The notes: a model not told the origin generated them from the sequence alone. 64,000 bases of DNA from Limnephilus marmoratus (GCA_917880885.1 OU862913.1:3100001-3164000); one strand, 5' to 3'; positions 52,003 through 64,000 are shown, counted from the stretch's first letter. Translations and numbers: made by a program.

Positions 52003-55000
52003 ATGGATAAGATCAAGTCTTTAATAGCCAAGAGAGGCGTGATCAAAGGGAAATTGACACGGTTCGCGGATTCTTTAAATTCATTGTCCGCGAAAGAGAT
52101 TAAACTGAGGTACGACCGAATTAAACCGTTGTTGGATCAATTCGAATCTATACAAGACGAAATTGAAATTTTATCAGATGAGGAGCAGGAGAATTCAATC
52201 CAGCGTGAAACATTCGAAAATCAATATTTTTCCGTATTGGCAACTGCCAAGGGGGCGATTACGTCAATCGAGCAGGGTAGGGTCGAGATCAAACTTCCAA
52301 CTCTCCAATTGAGAGAATTCGATGGAAATCAAAAGGAGTGGGTAAATTTCGTTGAAACCTTTAAAACTTTGGTTCATAATAACAGTTCTTTGAGCAACGT
52401 CCAAAAATTCTTTTACTTGCAATCTACGCTGAAAGGGAACGCATTGAAAATAATTGCTAATTTAGAAGTTTCGGAATTAAACTATCTTTCGGCCTGGGAG
52501 TTGTTGCATGACAGATTTGCTAATCTCAGGGCTACCGTACATAAACATATCCAAACGCTATTTCAATTAAAAGATATGAAACATGAAGAGCCTGTAGCAT
52601 TAAGGTATTTAATTGACGAAACCAATGTAAATTTAAAGGCATTACAAAACATCGGGGTCAAAGTAGATCAGTGGGATCCTTTGATTATTTACATAATTTC
52701 AAATAAATTAGATGTAGCTACCCGAAAAAATTGGGAACAATATACATTGCAAGGTGAATTACCTACATTAAAGGAATTCATGAAATGTTTATCTACTAGG
52801 GCGCAAGTATTGGAGCTCATGAATGTTTCAGAGAAAAAATATTCTAACCTACATAAAACGCAAATAGGCAACAATAATAACAAAAAAGATTCATCGGTAT
52901 TCTTAGCAGTAAAAGCAAACAATTGCATTTATTGTAATGAAAAAGGTCATCAAATTTATTTTTGCAAAAAATTTCTAAAATTAAAATTACAGGCCAGGAT
53001 TGATGCTACGAAATCAATCCGGGCATGTTTTAAATGTTTGAGGTTGGGTCATCAAGCACAGAGTTGCAAGACAAACCTAATCTGCAAAATTTGTGGCAAG
53101 TATAGCCACAATACTCTACTACACAGGGAGGTACCTCCGCCGGAGACCTCAAATATGGATGCTAATAACGAGGTTATAGTATCGAATTTTTCTGCATCGG
53201 AAAAGGCAGAAAAAATAATATTATTGTCAACCGCCTACATAGGAATTGTGGGGGCCAACAATAAAATGTTTAAGGCTCGCGCCCTGATTGATTCTGGCGC
53301 GCAGAGTAATTTTATGAGAGCTGAATTTGCTAATAAATTAAATTTACCATGTGAATGGATAAACAAACCCGTGTCTGGGATCCATAATAATATTACACAT
53401 ATAAAAAGGAGAATTTCGGTGGAGATGACTTCGCTTAATACTGATTATAAATGCGAAATATCATGTCTGATTTTACAGGAAATTACAACCAATTTACCAC
53501 AAGTGACAATGGCGAAAAAAGAGTTCAAACTACCACCAGGACTGGAGCTGGCAGACCCGAACTTCAATATAGCTGCACCCATCGACATCCTGTTGGGCGC
53601 GGAGAGCTTCTGGGAAATGCTAGGCAACGATAGATTGAAACTCGAGTCAGGACCAACGCTTCAACGTACGCAATTGGGTTGGATTGTGTCCGGTCCGATA
53701 AACGTGTACCCCAAACAAAGGCCTGTATCAGATTTTTGCAGTTTATCTATAAATAAGTTGAGTCATCAAATAGAAAAATTTTGGAAATTGGAAGAGATTA
53801 ATTCCACTAAAATTCAAACTCAAGAAGAAAAGGCTTGCGAAGTCAGTTTTGTTAATACTCATACTAGAGAAGATGACGGTAGATATGTAGTAAGTTTACC
53901 GCGTCGGGCATGCATTGATCAGTTGGGAAACTCATTGCTCACTGCCGAAAAGAGATTTAAAAATATGGAAAGAAAATTTGTGTCACATCCCGAGTTGAAG
54001 ACACAATATGTAAAATTCATGCGTGAATATGAAGAATTGGGACACATGGAGGTGTGTGACCAGTCAAAAGGGGATCGTGAATCCTATTTTTTACCGCATC
54101 ACGCTGTAGTAAAGGAATCCAGCACTACTACTAAAGTGAGGGTCGTTTTTGACGGCTCCGCCAAAACCTCAAATGGAATTTCCCTCAATGAAGCCTTGAT
54201 GACAGGACCTGTTATACAAAAGGATCTATATAACCAACTATTGCATTTCAGGAAACATCAAATAGTCATGACTGCCGACATCGAGAAGATGTACCGCCAG
54301 ATTAACATGTGTGAAGATGACCTTGACCTGCAGAAGATAGTATGGCGCGAGTCGCCACAGGATGTGCTCAAGCATTATCGTCTGAAGACTGTGACTTATG
54401 GGCTGGCACCTTCCTCCTTCTTGGCCACGAGATGTTTAAAGCAAATTGGTATGGATAATAATTTAATTTTTCCTAGCACTAGTCAGGTCATAGAAAATGA
54501 CTTCTATATGGATGACTTGTTAACGGGAGCAGATGAGCTGGAATCGTGTAAGAAGTTAAAAGAAGAGCTGATTAGCATCTTGTCATCTGCGGGGATGACG
54601 TTGAGGAAGTGGAGGTCCAATGCCTTGGAATTGTCAGCCGAGTCGGGCCAAGCTAAGTGTGCCGATTCAGACAATTCCGACAAAATTATTACTGACAATC
54701 CAAAGACTGAGAAAATATTAGGATTAACATGGAACAATGAATCTGATTACTTTTCTTATGTAATAATGAAGCCATCAGGTCCAACCGAGAGCAAACGAGA
54801 GATATTGTCTTGCATCGCATCAACCTTCGATCCATTGGGACTCCTAGGACCGATAATAGTCATAGCCAAATTGATAATGCAAAGGCTGTGGCAATCCAAA
54901 TCAGCGTGGGATGATCAATTAAATAATGAAATATTAGCACCCTGGAGGACCTACCTGCAAGATTTAATTCAGCTAAATGTGTTGAAAATACCAAGAAAAA

Positions 55001-55014
55001 TTATTTGCAAGTAA
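52003..55014 (+). pseudogene. BEL polyprotein: gag, protease, RT
   Basis: 1003 codons from an ATG in AAAATGG. Residues 1-290 are capsid-like (the region matched by 11729-12010). Zinc knuckles CIYCNEKGHQIYFC (about 308), CFKCLRLGHQAQSC (about 343) and CKICGKYSHNTLLH (about 361) follow. The protease motif LIDSGAQSNF is at about 427. RT motifs: VRVVFDGSAKTSNGISLNEA, MTADIEKMYRQ (about 756), YGLAPSSFLATR, and FYMDDLLTGA with YMDD at about 835. The TAA at 55012 comes after the RT and just before RNase H; the frame continues beyond it. The catalytic residues seen are intact, so gag, protease and RT could still be made. Confidence 0.95.
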
Positions 55015-55983
55015 GCAAAGGAGCTACAGCTACACGGTTTTTGCGATTCGTCTGAGAAGGCTTTCGGAGCCTGTATTTATATGGTGTCAATGGACCACAG
55101 CGGTAAGTGGCATTCACATTTAATAACATCCAAATCAAGGGTAGCACCATTAAAGTGTATTTCACTGCCTAAGTTGGAGCTATGTAGTGCTGTACTACTG
55201 GCGAAATTAATGAAAACTATAAAACAAGCACTAAATATAATGGAGATCAACACATATTATTGGTGTGACTCTACGATAGCGCTGTGTTGGCTGAAAGGTC
55301 AACCTACTCGTTGGAGCACTTTCGCGGCTAATCGAGTTGCCGAAATACAAGAACTGAGTGATCCAGATCAATGGAGACACGTATCATCATCCGACAATGC
55401 AGCGGATGTACTGTCAAGAGGAACTACTGCAGATAAATTGATAAATTCTACAATATGGTGGAATGGACCAAGTTGGTTGACTGACGGAGTCAACGATTGG
55501 CCTATATCGAACATTTCCTGTTCAAACCCTCCGGAGCTCAAGAGCAAAAATATTCTATTATCTACAGATATTCAAGAATGGGAAATATTTGGAAAATTTT
55601 CCTCATTTATCAAATTGAAAAGGGTTACAGCATATGTGCTGCGGTTTGTGAATAACTGCAGAAATATTAAAAGTAAAATTTCGGGTAATTTAAGTGTAGC
55701 TGAACTAGAGGCAAGTTTGAATTATCTACTGAAATCAGCTCAGGCACATGCCTTTCATAAGGAGTTGAAGACATTAAAAAATCAAGGAAACGTCAACAAA
55801 GATAGTAACTTAAAATCCCTTCATCCTTTTTTACGTGATGGTCTTATACATGTGGGCGGTAGACTAAATTTAGCTACACACCTATCGTACCAACAAAGAC
55901 ATCCAATTATATTGCCAGCTAAGCATAAGCTGACCGAATTGATTATACGTCACTATCACTATGTAAACTTGCACGCAGGACCT
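55015..55983 (+). pseudogene. BEL RNase H and first half of integrase zinc domain
   Basis: The same frame as the polyprotein after the TAA. RNase H reads GFCDSSEKAFGACIY, then LPKLELCSAVLLAKL, then [14 protein letters not shown], and is the intact counterpart of the 322-bp array unit. The polyprotein continues to the His pair of the integrase zinc domain (RHYHYVNLHAGP), where an insertion at 55984 splits the domain before its Cys pair. The open frame runs on to 56085 in inserted sequence. Confidence 0.93.
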
Positions 55984-58900
55984 TGTGATGGGGTCAACCC
56001 CCCCCTAAATCAAAACTTTAATATTATTTCTTCTTCTCGTGCGTTCAGATCTCCGGTTGGAAGATCTTCCTCTCGTACCTACTGAATGATTCGCCATTAA
56101 TGTTTTGAATCATGACTTATTTTTCCCACCCCTGTGACTGAACACAGTAAAAGGTAGTTTTCCGGGAAATTCTTACAATAAACCCTTTTCTCCACGTTGT
56201 GTGATTTTTTTTTTCGGAGCACCTAGAACATCTAGGATAGGTATTTAATGTCTTTCGTGGTAACTTTCGGTTCTTTTAGGTAAGGTGTGGAAGAATTACT
56301 CTGTGTCTCTTAGACGTCTGAAGGACACGCCCTGTCTAAACTATCCTAAATTTGTCTCACTATGATCCTAATAGGCTATAAAATTGATCTCCCTCCCTCT
56401 ACGTTCTAATGATTTTTAATGTACGTACCTGGAATGTTTCATTTCATGAGGATAATTGGCGATTCTCTGCACCGCTATCCATGGCTATATCCTATACATA
56501 ATCGTGATAATATGTTCTGTTGTTAGTAAACACAAACTTATACCTAGGATGGAAGTATAAGGACGGGATAGAGGATAAAATGGATGTGATGTGGAAGGAA
56601 TTTTTTGCAAGCAAATACTGGCTCCTCCACTTGACCAAGTTAACTAGGTGGTCAGCTCTCAGAACACGACCCTCCGACCAATGCATGATGAGGCTATACC
56701 CATGGCACCCGGAAAATCTCTTGACGATAAACCAGATACCCGGACCCCGCCATAACAGAAGAAGAACGGCATGCCTTCAAACCTTTCCCAGACAACTCCA
56801 GTATCGAACACCTCCGGAACTACTTTACTGGCTCTAGAAGGGGTAATCTATCTCGTCCCTTATCAAGACTCTACTCACGGTACAAAGTGGCGTAAGCTTG
56901 TGACAGGCAGATCCTTCTCCGACGTGACCGACCTAGCGTTACAGACCACCTCTGGAAACCGACTTATCCCCACCCTTGTAAGAGATACGTTTGCTTCCAG
57001 GTCGATAGGATCAAAAAATGTGATGATGCTGCCGGAATCTCTCCACAAGAGCCATGCCTATGCCTCCATCCACACTACCTTGCCGGTAACTCGATATGCT
57101 TTTGGTCAAGACGCCTCCGTCAGCGAACCATGCCCTTTCATACTGATGGCTTCTCATATCATACGACCTGTTGCGCCCATCCGCTCGACATAGTTCCGCG
57201 AAAGGGAATTGCTTCCAGCACCTCGCGAGACCCGATCAGTCTATGGTGAGCATCCTCCAACATGACAATGCAGAAAGACCCTTACCGGGGGACCACCAAT
57301 TGACACGTATGTGTGGCCTCGGTGTTCGTCTTCACATTGCTCGATCGTAAAGATTTAAAAAAGCGTAATTCAAGAAGTAGGAATTCAGCAGAGTACCTGT
57401 TAGTTTTTTTTGTTTCATATTTTATATCGTGATTCTGATCTTCTGCTCCCTTGTCTAAAGATGTTCAGCTGCTCGGGTTCCAGGTAATCGCCTCCAATTT
57501 GATATGTCGTACTCTCGAGACGCTCCCCATTTGGTTGAGTGTACAGCACCCCCGAGATGTAGGTACCTCGCTTGCTCGTTCATTTTTTGTGTCAGCTCGG
57601 AATCGGCCGTGTGCCGAGAAAAGGTCACTGTCCAGGGTGGTGACTGGTAACATCTGTGAAACATGCCTAGTACCTATTCTGGGATAATTAGTACATCAAT
57701 CTACTCGATACAGACACTCATGCAATTAACTGTTCAAGATTCGCGTTCTATTCACACCACCCGGCAATCAGCAGGACCTGTAGTTTAAATATAGATTCTT
57801 TAACTCACCCATACGTAATTGTTTAATTTTCCGGTCGGGAAAACACGACCAATTGTATCTTAATTACGTCTCCTGTAGACCTGTACCTATGTAGGAAACA
57901 CAAAGGCCCCTCCCAACGATTTCCTAAATTTTGTACGACGAGGCCTAACGTAACCTTGAATGTATGATTAAATTTTACCCCCTTTCTTTAAAACTGAATT
58001 TGATTGGAGGTATCTTTATCGCTTCAGTCTTACTATCTCGCAATTGTAATGTACTCCTGTTGTCCGATGTTTGTAGATTATTTCAAATATGCCTATCGCC
58101 CCTCTTTAAATATGTGTGTTCCCTAAGGTTAAATTAGCGCTTGCTACATCCTCGTATCGAAACCACTAGATTGATCGTTTTCATAGATTATTATTATTAT
58201 TGTTTTATTTCCAAAACTATTCGGTATACATTTCTCCCCTTTCAAGAGAACGATTGTTTGATAGTAATTAAGATTTTTTTTTTATATTCTATTATTATTT
58301 CTGATATAAAACCCGCAATTTTATTATTATTATTTATTTGTCAACCGTTTAAATTGTAGTAATACTGGAGTTTTTTTTTTTTAGATCACGCTTGTTTAAA
58401 CCGAACTAATATCTGTATTTATAACTCGATATTCTCACTGTCCTTAAATAATTTCACTAATTTTTAAAGTTCCTAAAAGCTTTCACCACTGGCTCGTTCC
58501 CCTTTTCCTGAATCTAATTGAATAACACTTTGCACAAAATCCACTGAAGTTAGACCGAACGTTTTTCGCTCTGATTTCGCGCGCTTTTGGTCAGCGTTTC
58601 CTTTCCGAGATCCCACACTGAACTCCCCCCTCTTCCCTAAAACAGCCCTTTTTAATCCCCCACTTTCCCATTAATCAAACTTAATTTTTACAATTTCGAC
58701 CTTTAAACGCACAACCTTCATAGTTTCCAAATCTAGTATCGCATCCCGCGGCTTACAACATTTAGTCCTGCACGGTGCTCCCAGCACAGATTTCGTATTG
58801 CGAGAAGGCGCTATCTCGCTGCATCGGACAGGGGCGAACTCGGTAGATATCCATACGAACCCCTTCAGGACTAGTGCCTACAAAATATCATTTACCATGT

Positions 58901-60445
58901 GAATAATTAATTCAACTTTTCTCGAAAATCTATCGTGTCCGTTCTACCATTTTTTAAAATCGCTTCCAGGTACGGTGTATCCTGAATTTTTGATATAATT
59001 TCCATAATTTTCTCGGTAACCCCAAGTCTTACCTCAACTCGGCAACCTACAACATTTTCCGACCGTCATCTACTATGCATCTTATTATTGCACAATCGCA
59101 TAACACGTCACCTTCTAGGTATTTGTCATTTTAGCATTTAACTATGAATTTTCTAACAATTTGTGACTGAATATTCTTATTCAGACGTATCCCTTATGTG
59201 GACATGCGGCCGTGTTTGTTCCTGGCTATATGACGCGTTCCTTGTGTTCGCATACATTTTCTTAATATTTTCCGCGTTCGCAAATACCTAAGTACAATCT
59301 CTAGTCATTTGACCCCTTCCTAACCAAGGTCGCGACACTCGTAACGCCTTGTTTAGTAATAACCTAAACTTTTATGGTCTCGATTCTCCTTTTTACGGGC
59401 TGTAACCCCTACCAAAGCCTAATTCCATACCTGCCTCCGAACGTTTTTTATCTGCATTTCTAGTTCCTCCTACCATATCCCATCTCCTTCTGGCGTAAAA
59501 CCCAATAAATCTCCGTTGTTATGCGCCTAGCAATTAAGAAAAATACTTAAGAAATCAAATAATTTAAAATCCTGACAGGCCGTTAAATTTTATGGCTTTT
59601 CGCAATTTCCTATTCCCTACATCTCCTGTATAAACTCGAGTGGTGATTTTGGCTTAATGAATATCCTAATGACCCAAAATCGTGTTAGATGTTTCGCACT
59701 AGAAACCACTTCAATACGTAAGAGATCGACAACATTTCCTCCCTTCTAACTTATCAGATATAAAATCCACCCGAAATCTTAGATTTTATTTGGTCGTTAA
59801 CGTAATCGATTCCTTCCCGAATATCCTGACATTATCAGCTTTTGTGTTTTGACTACCGTATTTCGTTCCTTCCCAATACCTACATGAAAATCCCGCTGGA
59901 ATTTTGTTTGGGAAAAGCGATATTGATTGTCAATGCCTACTCCCGTTTCTATTCTCATATAATTGAAATCGTTCGTTACTTCATGTTTAATTAACGCATG
60001 ATTTTTGTCCTTTTAAAACCTCCGCCAACGAGATACTTGAAAAAACTCCCCGACCCCCGATGCGAAATCAACTGTTGTCAATTCCTTCGTGCCCCCATAA
60101 AAATGCGATTTATGGCCAAATTAGAAGTGCCACTTCCACTTAAAATAACTATCTGCTTAGACCGTGGGACACTTTCGTGTCTCAATTTGACACAACCCCC
60201 TCACACCACGCCCTGAGATGTGATTGGCTGATACGTGCCTAATGGCTTCAAATCATACTCCGATTTGCTAGTCGTTTTTTCTTCCAAAATTTGTTGACGC
60301 CCTTCGTAGCAGAAAAAATGTTCAATTATTACAGTTTCCCTTAATATTGCTTTCAAAATTAGCCAATAGATGTCGATAGTGTGATCATATTATCAATTTA
60401 AAAAAATATTATTCGCCAACCATTCAACAAGGCAGGTTCATCACA
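55984..60445. mobile_element. 4462-bp insertion with TG...CA ends, class uncertain
   Basis: Begins TGTGATGGGG and ends TTCATCACA: 7-bp inverted ends (TGTGATG/CATCACA). Flanked by ACCT (55980-55983 and 60446-60449). Removing it with one ACCT restores BEL coding in frame. TG...CA ends and a 4-bp duplication fit an LTR, so a very long solo LTR is the simplest reading. I found no repeated terminal block inside to suggest two LTRs, and no RT or transposase. Two frames of 105 and 140 codons (56520-56837 and 56771-57193) have no recognised domain. The part after about 57800 is pyrimidine-rich and without ORFs. Confidence 0.8.
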
Positions 60446-60449
60446 ACCT

Positions 60450-61593
60450 CAAGCCCTATTAGCTGAAATAAGATTAAAGTTTTGGCCTATTTTTGGGAAA
60501 AATACTGTTAAAAAGATATTACTTAAGTGTATTGTGTGTTTCAGGTGTTATCCTCGTACTGGTAACCAAATCATGGGCAACTTACCGAGCGAAAGAATCA
60601 CACCGAGCCGACCGTTCGCTGTCACGGGGGTCGATTTTGCCGGACCGATTCCAACCAAAAGTGGGCCACTGCGGAAGGCTCCGCTCGTGAAATCGTATTT
60701 ATGTATTTTTGTCTGTTTTTTCCACAAAAGCGGTTCACTTGGAATTAGTTTCGGATTTATCTAGCAATGCTTTCTTGAACAGTTTAAAGAGGTTTATATC
60801 CCGCAGGGGAGAACCTGATAAGATCTTTTCCGACAACGCTAGCAACTTTCGGGGAGCCTGTAACAGGCTCAAGGAGCTGTATACCAGCTTGAGGGAAAAC
60901 AACGACAAAATTCAAAATTATTTAGCCAACAGAGGTATAGAGTGGAGGTTCATAACCCCTCGAGCCCCTAGTCAGGGAGGGCTGTGGGAAGCTGCGGTCA
61001 AGTCAGCAAAATTTCATTTGTATAGAGTCACTAATAATTCTGCTTTAACCTTTGAACTTTTGTATACTTTAATTTATCAGATTGAGGCCTGTCTAAATTC
61101 CCGTCCATTGACTTCCTTGTCTGATGACATCCACGATTACCAACCCCTCACCCCAAACCATTTCCTTATAGGCACTAAATCCTCTATCATTCCGGAAAGA
61201 GATGTCCGAGCCATACCAGACAACAGACTGACCCAATATCAGAGAATCCATGCGCTAATGTTATCCTTTTGGTCTAGATGGAAGCGAGAGTACTTGATGG
61301 AACTATAAAAAAGGACTAAATGGCAAACCAGTAATCAACGGGCACTGCAAAAGGATGATCTGGTTATTCTGAAGGAAGATAATTTACCTCCACCATTATG
61401 GAAAATGGCGCGAGTCATAGGTACACATCCCGGCGCGGATGGTGTAGTACGAGTGGTTACCCTGAAAACCCCTCAAGGAATCTTTGTCAGGCCTATCACA
61501 AAGATATGTCTGATGCCTCTGGATCCGGAAGATGAACCTGTAACGGACGCCCCGGACCCCTCCGTTCAGTCCGGACACCCTGGACGGCCATGA
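60450..61593 (+). pseudogene. BEL integrase and C-terminal domain
   Basis: Resumes with ALLAEIRLKFWPIFGK and the Cys pair CIVCFRC. The catalytic core has Asp in VDFAGP (60633), Asp in FSDNASNFRG (60832) and Glu in GGLWEAAVKSAK (60988). An extra T in a run near 60715 moves the frame (60709-61308 is the downstream frame). TAA at 61306-61308 replaces an expected sense codon, after which the C-terminal domain of BEL integrases (DDLVILKEDNLPPPLWKMAR, then RVVTLKTPQGIFVRPITK) stays open to 61593. Confidence 0.93.
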
Positions 61594-62136
61594 TGAATAG
61601 ATTTAAAAAAAAACCTTTTTAGGGTGAAGATATTAAAAAAAAGACCCTTTAAAGGTACCAAACTCAGGAACAACATGACGACCTATAAATTGATGACGCA
61701 CCCCGCACTGTGGTGCTTATCTCGTGGACTGCACCTGGAGCAGATCAAAACAAATGAACTTGAAAAAAAAGACAATTGTGTTGTGTTCTATTATAATATT
61801 ATTTTGTGTTGAATTATTATTTAAATATGTGAAAAAAAAATATTTTGTTTTGGGTTAATTTAAGTTTATGTAGTTAGTTTAGGTTAATCACTTTAAAATC
61901 CAACTTGTGAATGTATAATTTTAAATAATAGTATGATAATCAGTGCAGTATTGTAGTTTTTAAAAAAATAAGTTTTTGGCTGCTAATTTAATAGGTTAAA
62001 TTATTTATTGGTATTGGTACAGTATTTAGATTTAGGAATTGTTTTTTGCCTTGGTAGTCTCCTTCTGTTTTTGTTGTTTTCTTGAAGGCTTCATAAATCA
62101 ATAAAGGTGATTTATGAATCCCGTGGCGGCCGACCA
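61594..62136. other. BEL 3' untranslated region
   Basis: AT-rich, no ORF of the element. No classical polypurine tract is seen immediately before the 3' LTR (cgtggcggccgacca instead). Confidence 0.7.
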
Positions 62137-62574
62137 TGTTGAAAATTGAGGCTACCGGTGGCAAAAATTGACCTACTACCGCCATCTATGGGTGGTTTGA
62201 GCAAACTCCCATGGGCTGACCATTTCAAATTAATGGTGTGAGTCTCTGCTAGGCTTAGGAATCTGCCTTAGCTGCTAGTTAGACGCCATGTTTGTTGCCC
62301 TAGTGTTTGAAAATACTTGCAAAACGTCAAATGTATGGTTTTTGAATTCTTTAAATGTGTGCAGTTTTTACTATAAAAATGCGAGCACCTGATTATTGTG
62401 GCTTCTTTCCTACGCAAAGTTTAACAGTAAAACAACTGCCAGTGTTTTTGGCCCGGTGCATACAATATTAACACCGTTATTTTATACATTTTCTACAACA
62501 TGTCACAGTGAATAAAAAGTGAAGTTTTTTGCAAAAGGAGTTTATTATTTAAAAGGACCCTAACAATTTTAACA
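62137..62574 (+). repeat. BEL 3' LTR
   Basis: 438 bp, near-identical to the 5' LTR, followed by ATAAC. Confidence 0.95.
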
Positions 62575-62579
62575 ATAAC

Positions 62580-62875
62580 TATTATCATCAACTTATTATC
62601 ACAATATTTTATTACTATATTATATTATTACTTATTTTTTACTTATTCATAATTATTATATCAATTAATTATTATTTTTATAAAATTTTGCAATTTAATT
62701 TAATCTGTACAACTTCTAATTTTATTTATCAACCATTACAAATGTATAATTTCAAATCTGTAAACTTCACCCGCCATAACACAGGGATATCCCTAGCATG
62801 GCGGATGAAACACCACAAAAAAACTAAGCAATGTACAATATTCTTATAAATAAATAAATATATTATTTTTACAGT
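62580..62875 (+). repeat. LINE 3' UTR, second part
   Basis: Continues the LINE fragment of 50931-51138 after the BEL insertion and ends in aaataaataaatat. It includes acccgccataacac and ctagcatggcgg. Confidence 0.5.
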
Positions 62876-62879
62876 ACTT

Positions 62880-63500
62880 TCTTCGTTAATTCGCTTTACA
62901 TGCCCGAACCACCTGAGGGTCCCTTTCTTAATCATACTCATTACGCTTACATCAGCCTTACATTCTTTGCGGATATCCACATTTCTCACACGATCATACA
63001 TAGTTTTTACCACACATACGCCTCAGGGATCTCATTTCAACAGCATTCAGTTTACTTTCATCTTTCCTCTACCAGTTCCATGCCTCACTGCCATACATCA
63101 GGGTAGGTACCAGGACTACATTGTGGACCGCTAGCTTCGCTTCTTTTGACAGTTTTTTTATTAGCGCTAACGGCATTCAGTCCTCCATTAATGGAGTAAC
63201 CGGTATTTACCACTCTTTCAATATCCCAACTTCCCAACTCTCGTAAATATTCTACTCAGATACACATACTTATCGACCTGCTCCAAGTATTCATACTATA
63301 TCGCACACTGTTTTCGTACTCTCTCTTTCAAACACCATGACTATAGACTCTAGTACTTCGTTCATCCTAAACACGAGAGACTGTAGACTGTAGATCTTCC
63401 ATAGTGTTAGAAATCACCACCGCATCATCAGCATACAACAGGCAACATACTTTCAGACTACCTAATTTCGCGCCCAATCCCATTTCTTTCTATTCTTGCA
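62880..63500 (-). pseudogene. RTE-like LINE RT fragment
   Basis: On the minus strand near 63460-63420 it reads LLYADDAVVISNTMEDL (YADD box), and near 62890-62930 KKGTLRWFGHVKR, a C-terminal signature of RTE-type RTs. Between them many stops and shifts occur. It lies in the region upstream of the zinc-finger exon at 63541, probably in an intron. Confidence 0.75.
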
Positions 63501-63540
63501 ATGATCATTGTACCTACGTATTATCGTTTTGATTTTGCAG

Positions 63541-64000
63541 ACAGCACTAATGTGGAGACAGTTGCCATCGAGACGGATCTGGTATCCCCAGAAGAAGATA
63601 AAGACAGTATTCCTTATATGGAAATTGACGTAAACCTGTCGGATGTTAAAAAAGAATGCTTAGAACGCGTTGAAACAATGAACCAGACAGCAGGTAAAAC
63701 ATATTTTCATTGGAAGATTTAACATTCTAACATAATGGTATCCATTTTTTCACTTAGGTTATAAGTCTTAATGTATCTTTTTAGCTATATCTTTTTTCAA
63801 ATCTGTCGACAGATATGAAGACGCATCCTGTGGATAAACTATTATCTTATCCTCGTCACTACTCCTGCTCTCATAAGAATAATTTTGTAAGTCACCTTCG
63901 CAGCCATACTGGAGTTGAACTTTTTTCATGTTCCAAGTGCAACTGTTCAAGTTCTCAAAAAGAATATTTGAGGAAACACATGCTTGTTCACAACGGAAAA
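63541..64000 (+). CDS. C2H2 zinc-finger gene, two exons, cut by window end
   Basis: Exon 63541-63693 follows an acceptor (gattttgcag) and ends at GCAG/GTAAAA, phase 1 at both sides. It encodes an acidic segment with VETVAIETD, IPYMEIDVNL and DVKKECLERVE. The first sumoylation-like motif is lost here (AIETD), but VKKEC is kept. The intron is 63694-63812. The next exon starts at 63813 and encodes NFVSHLRSHTGVELFSCSKC, then YLRKHMLVHNGK, the start of a finger array running off the window. The start codon lies upstream, outside what I can place. Confidence 0.85.

Larger units (their letters stand above)
51144..62574 (+). mobile_element. BEL/Pao LTR retrotransposon with nested insertion
   Basis: LTRs at 51144-51585 and 62137-62574 begin TGTTGAAAATTG and end CAATTTTAACA. 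The target duplication is ATAAC (51139-51143 and 62575-62579). Gag-protease-RT-RNase H-integrase is in one frame except for four lesions: TAA at 55012-55014, a 4462-bp insertion at 55984, an extra T near 60715 and TAA at 61306-61308. Without the insertion the element is about 6.97 kb, a usual BEL length. The LTRs differ by one 4-bp indel and about one substitution by eye, so the insertion is recent. Confidence 0.96.

Noticed and set aside
56520..57193. Two overlapping ORFs (105 and 140 codons) in the 4.46-kb insertion as genes
   Set aside because: No domain or start context supports them; mentioned under the insertion only.

Overview
This window is AT-rich eukaryotic DNA made mostly of transposable elements. 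Spliced genes with GT/AG introns, arrayed C2H2 zinc fingers, BEL/Pao and Ty3/gypsy LTR elements, a Penelope-like element, several LINE families, and hAT-, piggyBac- and Harbinger-type ends all point to an insect. One LINE tail (31011-31126 and 50690-50930) resembles tails I associate with Lepidoptera, but that is memory and I do not claim an order. No bacterial operons, rRNA or clean tRNA genes are visible.

Layout. 1-110 is a gap. 111-9301 is a tandem array, about 28.5 copies of a 322-bp unit that look identical by eye. The unit is the RNase H segment of a BEL element read on the minus strand. The rest of that dead BEL copy lies to the right: RT tail at 9302-9689 and gag at 11554-12600, with a hAT-ended element carrying decayed zinc fingers between them. 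13730-14420 is a Penelope-like RT remnant. 14440-16110 is a C2H2 zinc-finger gene on the minus strand.

16628-30613 is a four-level nest: a hAT-like TIR element holding a decayed zinc-finger array; a Jockey/CR1-type LINE inside it; a Ty3/gypsy element inside the LINE (TSD TATA); and a second, younger copy of the same LINE inside the gypsy reverse transcriptase.

31.0-32.3 kb holds LINE tails, a long hairpin, a 75-bp hAT MITE and an orphan N-terminal exon of the zinc-finger family. 33453-41931 is an inverted duplication of a dead four-exon gene for a Myb/SANT-like (zeste/Harbinger-accessory type) protein. Its arms and spacer were later hit by an 8-bp-TSD element, a LINE fragment with 13-bp TSD, a piggyBac-type MITE, a SINE-like unit and a hairpin.

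42509-44418 is another hAT-ended element with decayed fingers. 44530-45026 is a Harbinger-like MITE. 46769-46925 is another zinc-finger N-terminal exon, with a decayed duplicate upstream. 47165-50219 is an internally deleted LINE with a second deleted LINE inserted in it. 51144-62574 is a complete BEL/Pao element (near-identical LTRs, 5-bp TSD ATAAC), broken by nonsense codons, a frameshift and a 4462-bp insertion with TG...CA ends. The window ends in an RTE-like LINE fragment and the start of another zinc-finger gene (63541-64000).

Probable host genes are only the zinc-finger loci and perhaps, before it died, the Myb/SANT gene. The zinc-finger loci share an N-terminal exon with two matches to the sumoylation consensus and the same intron phase.
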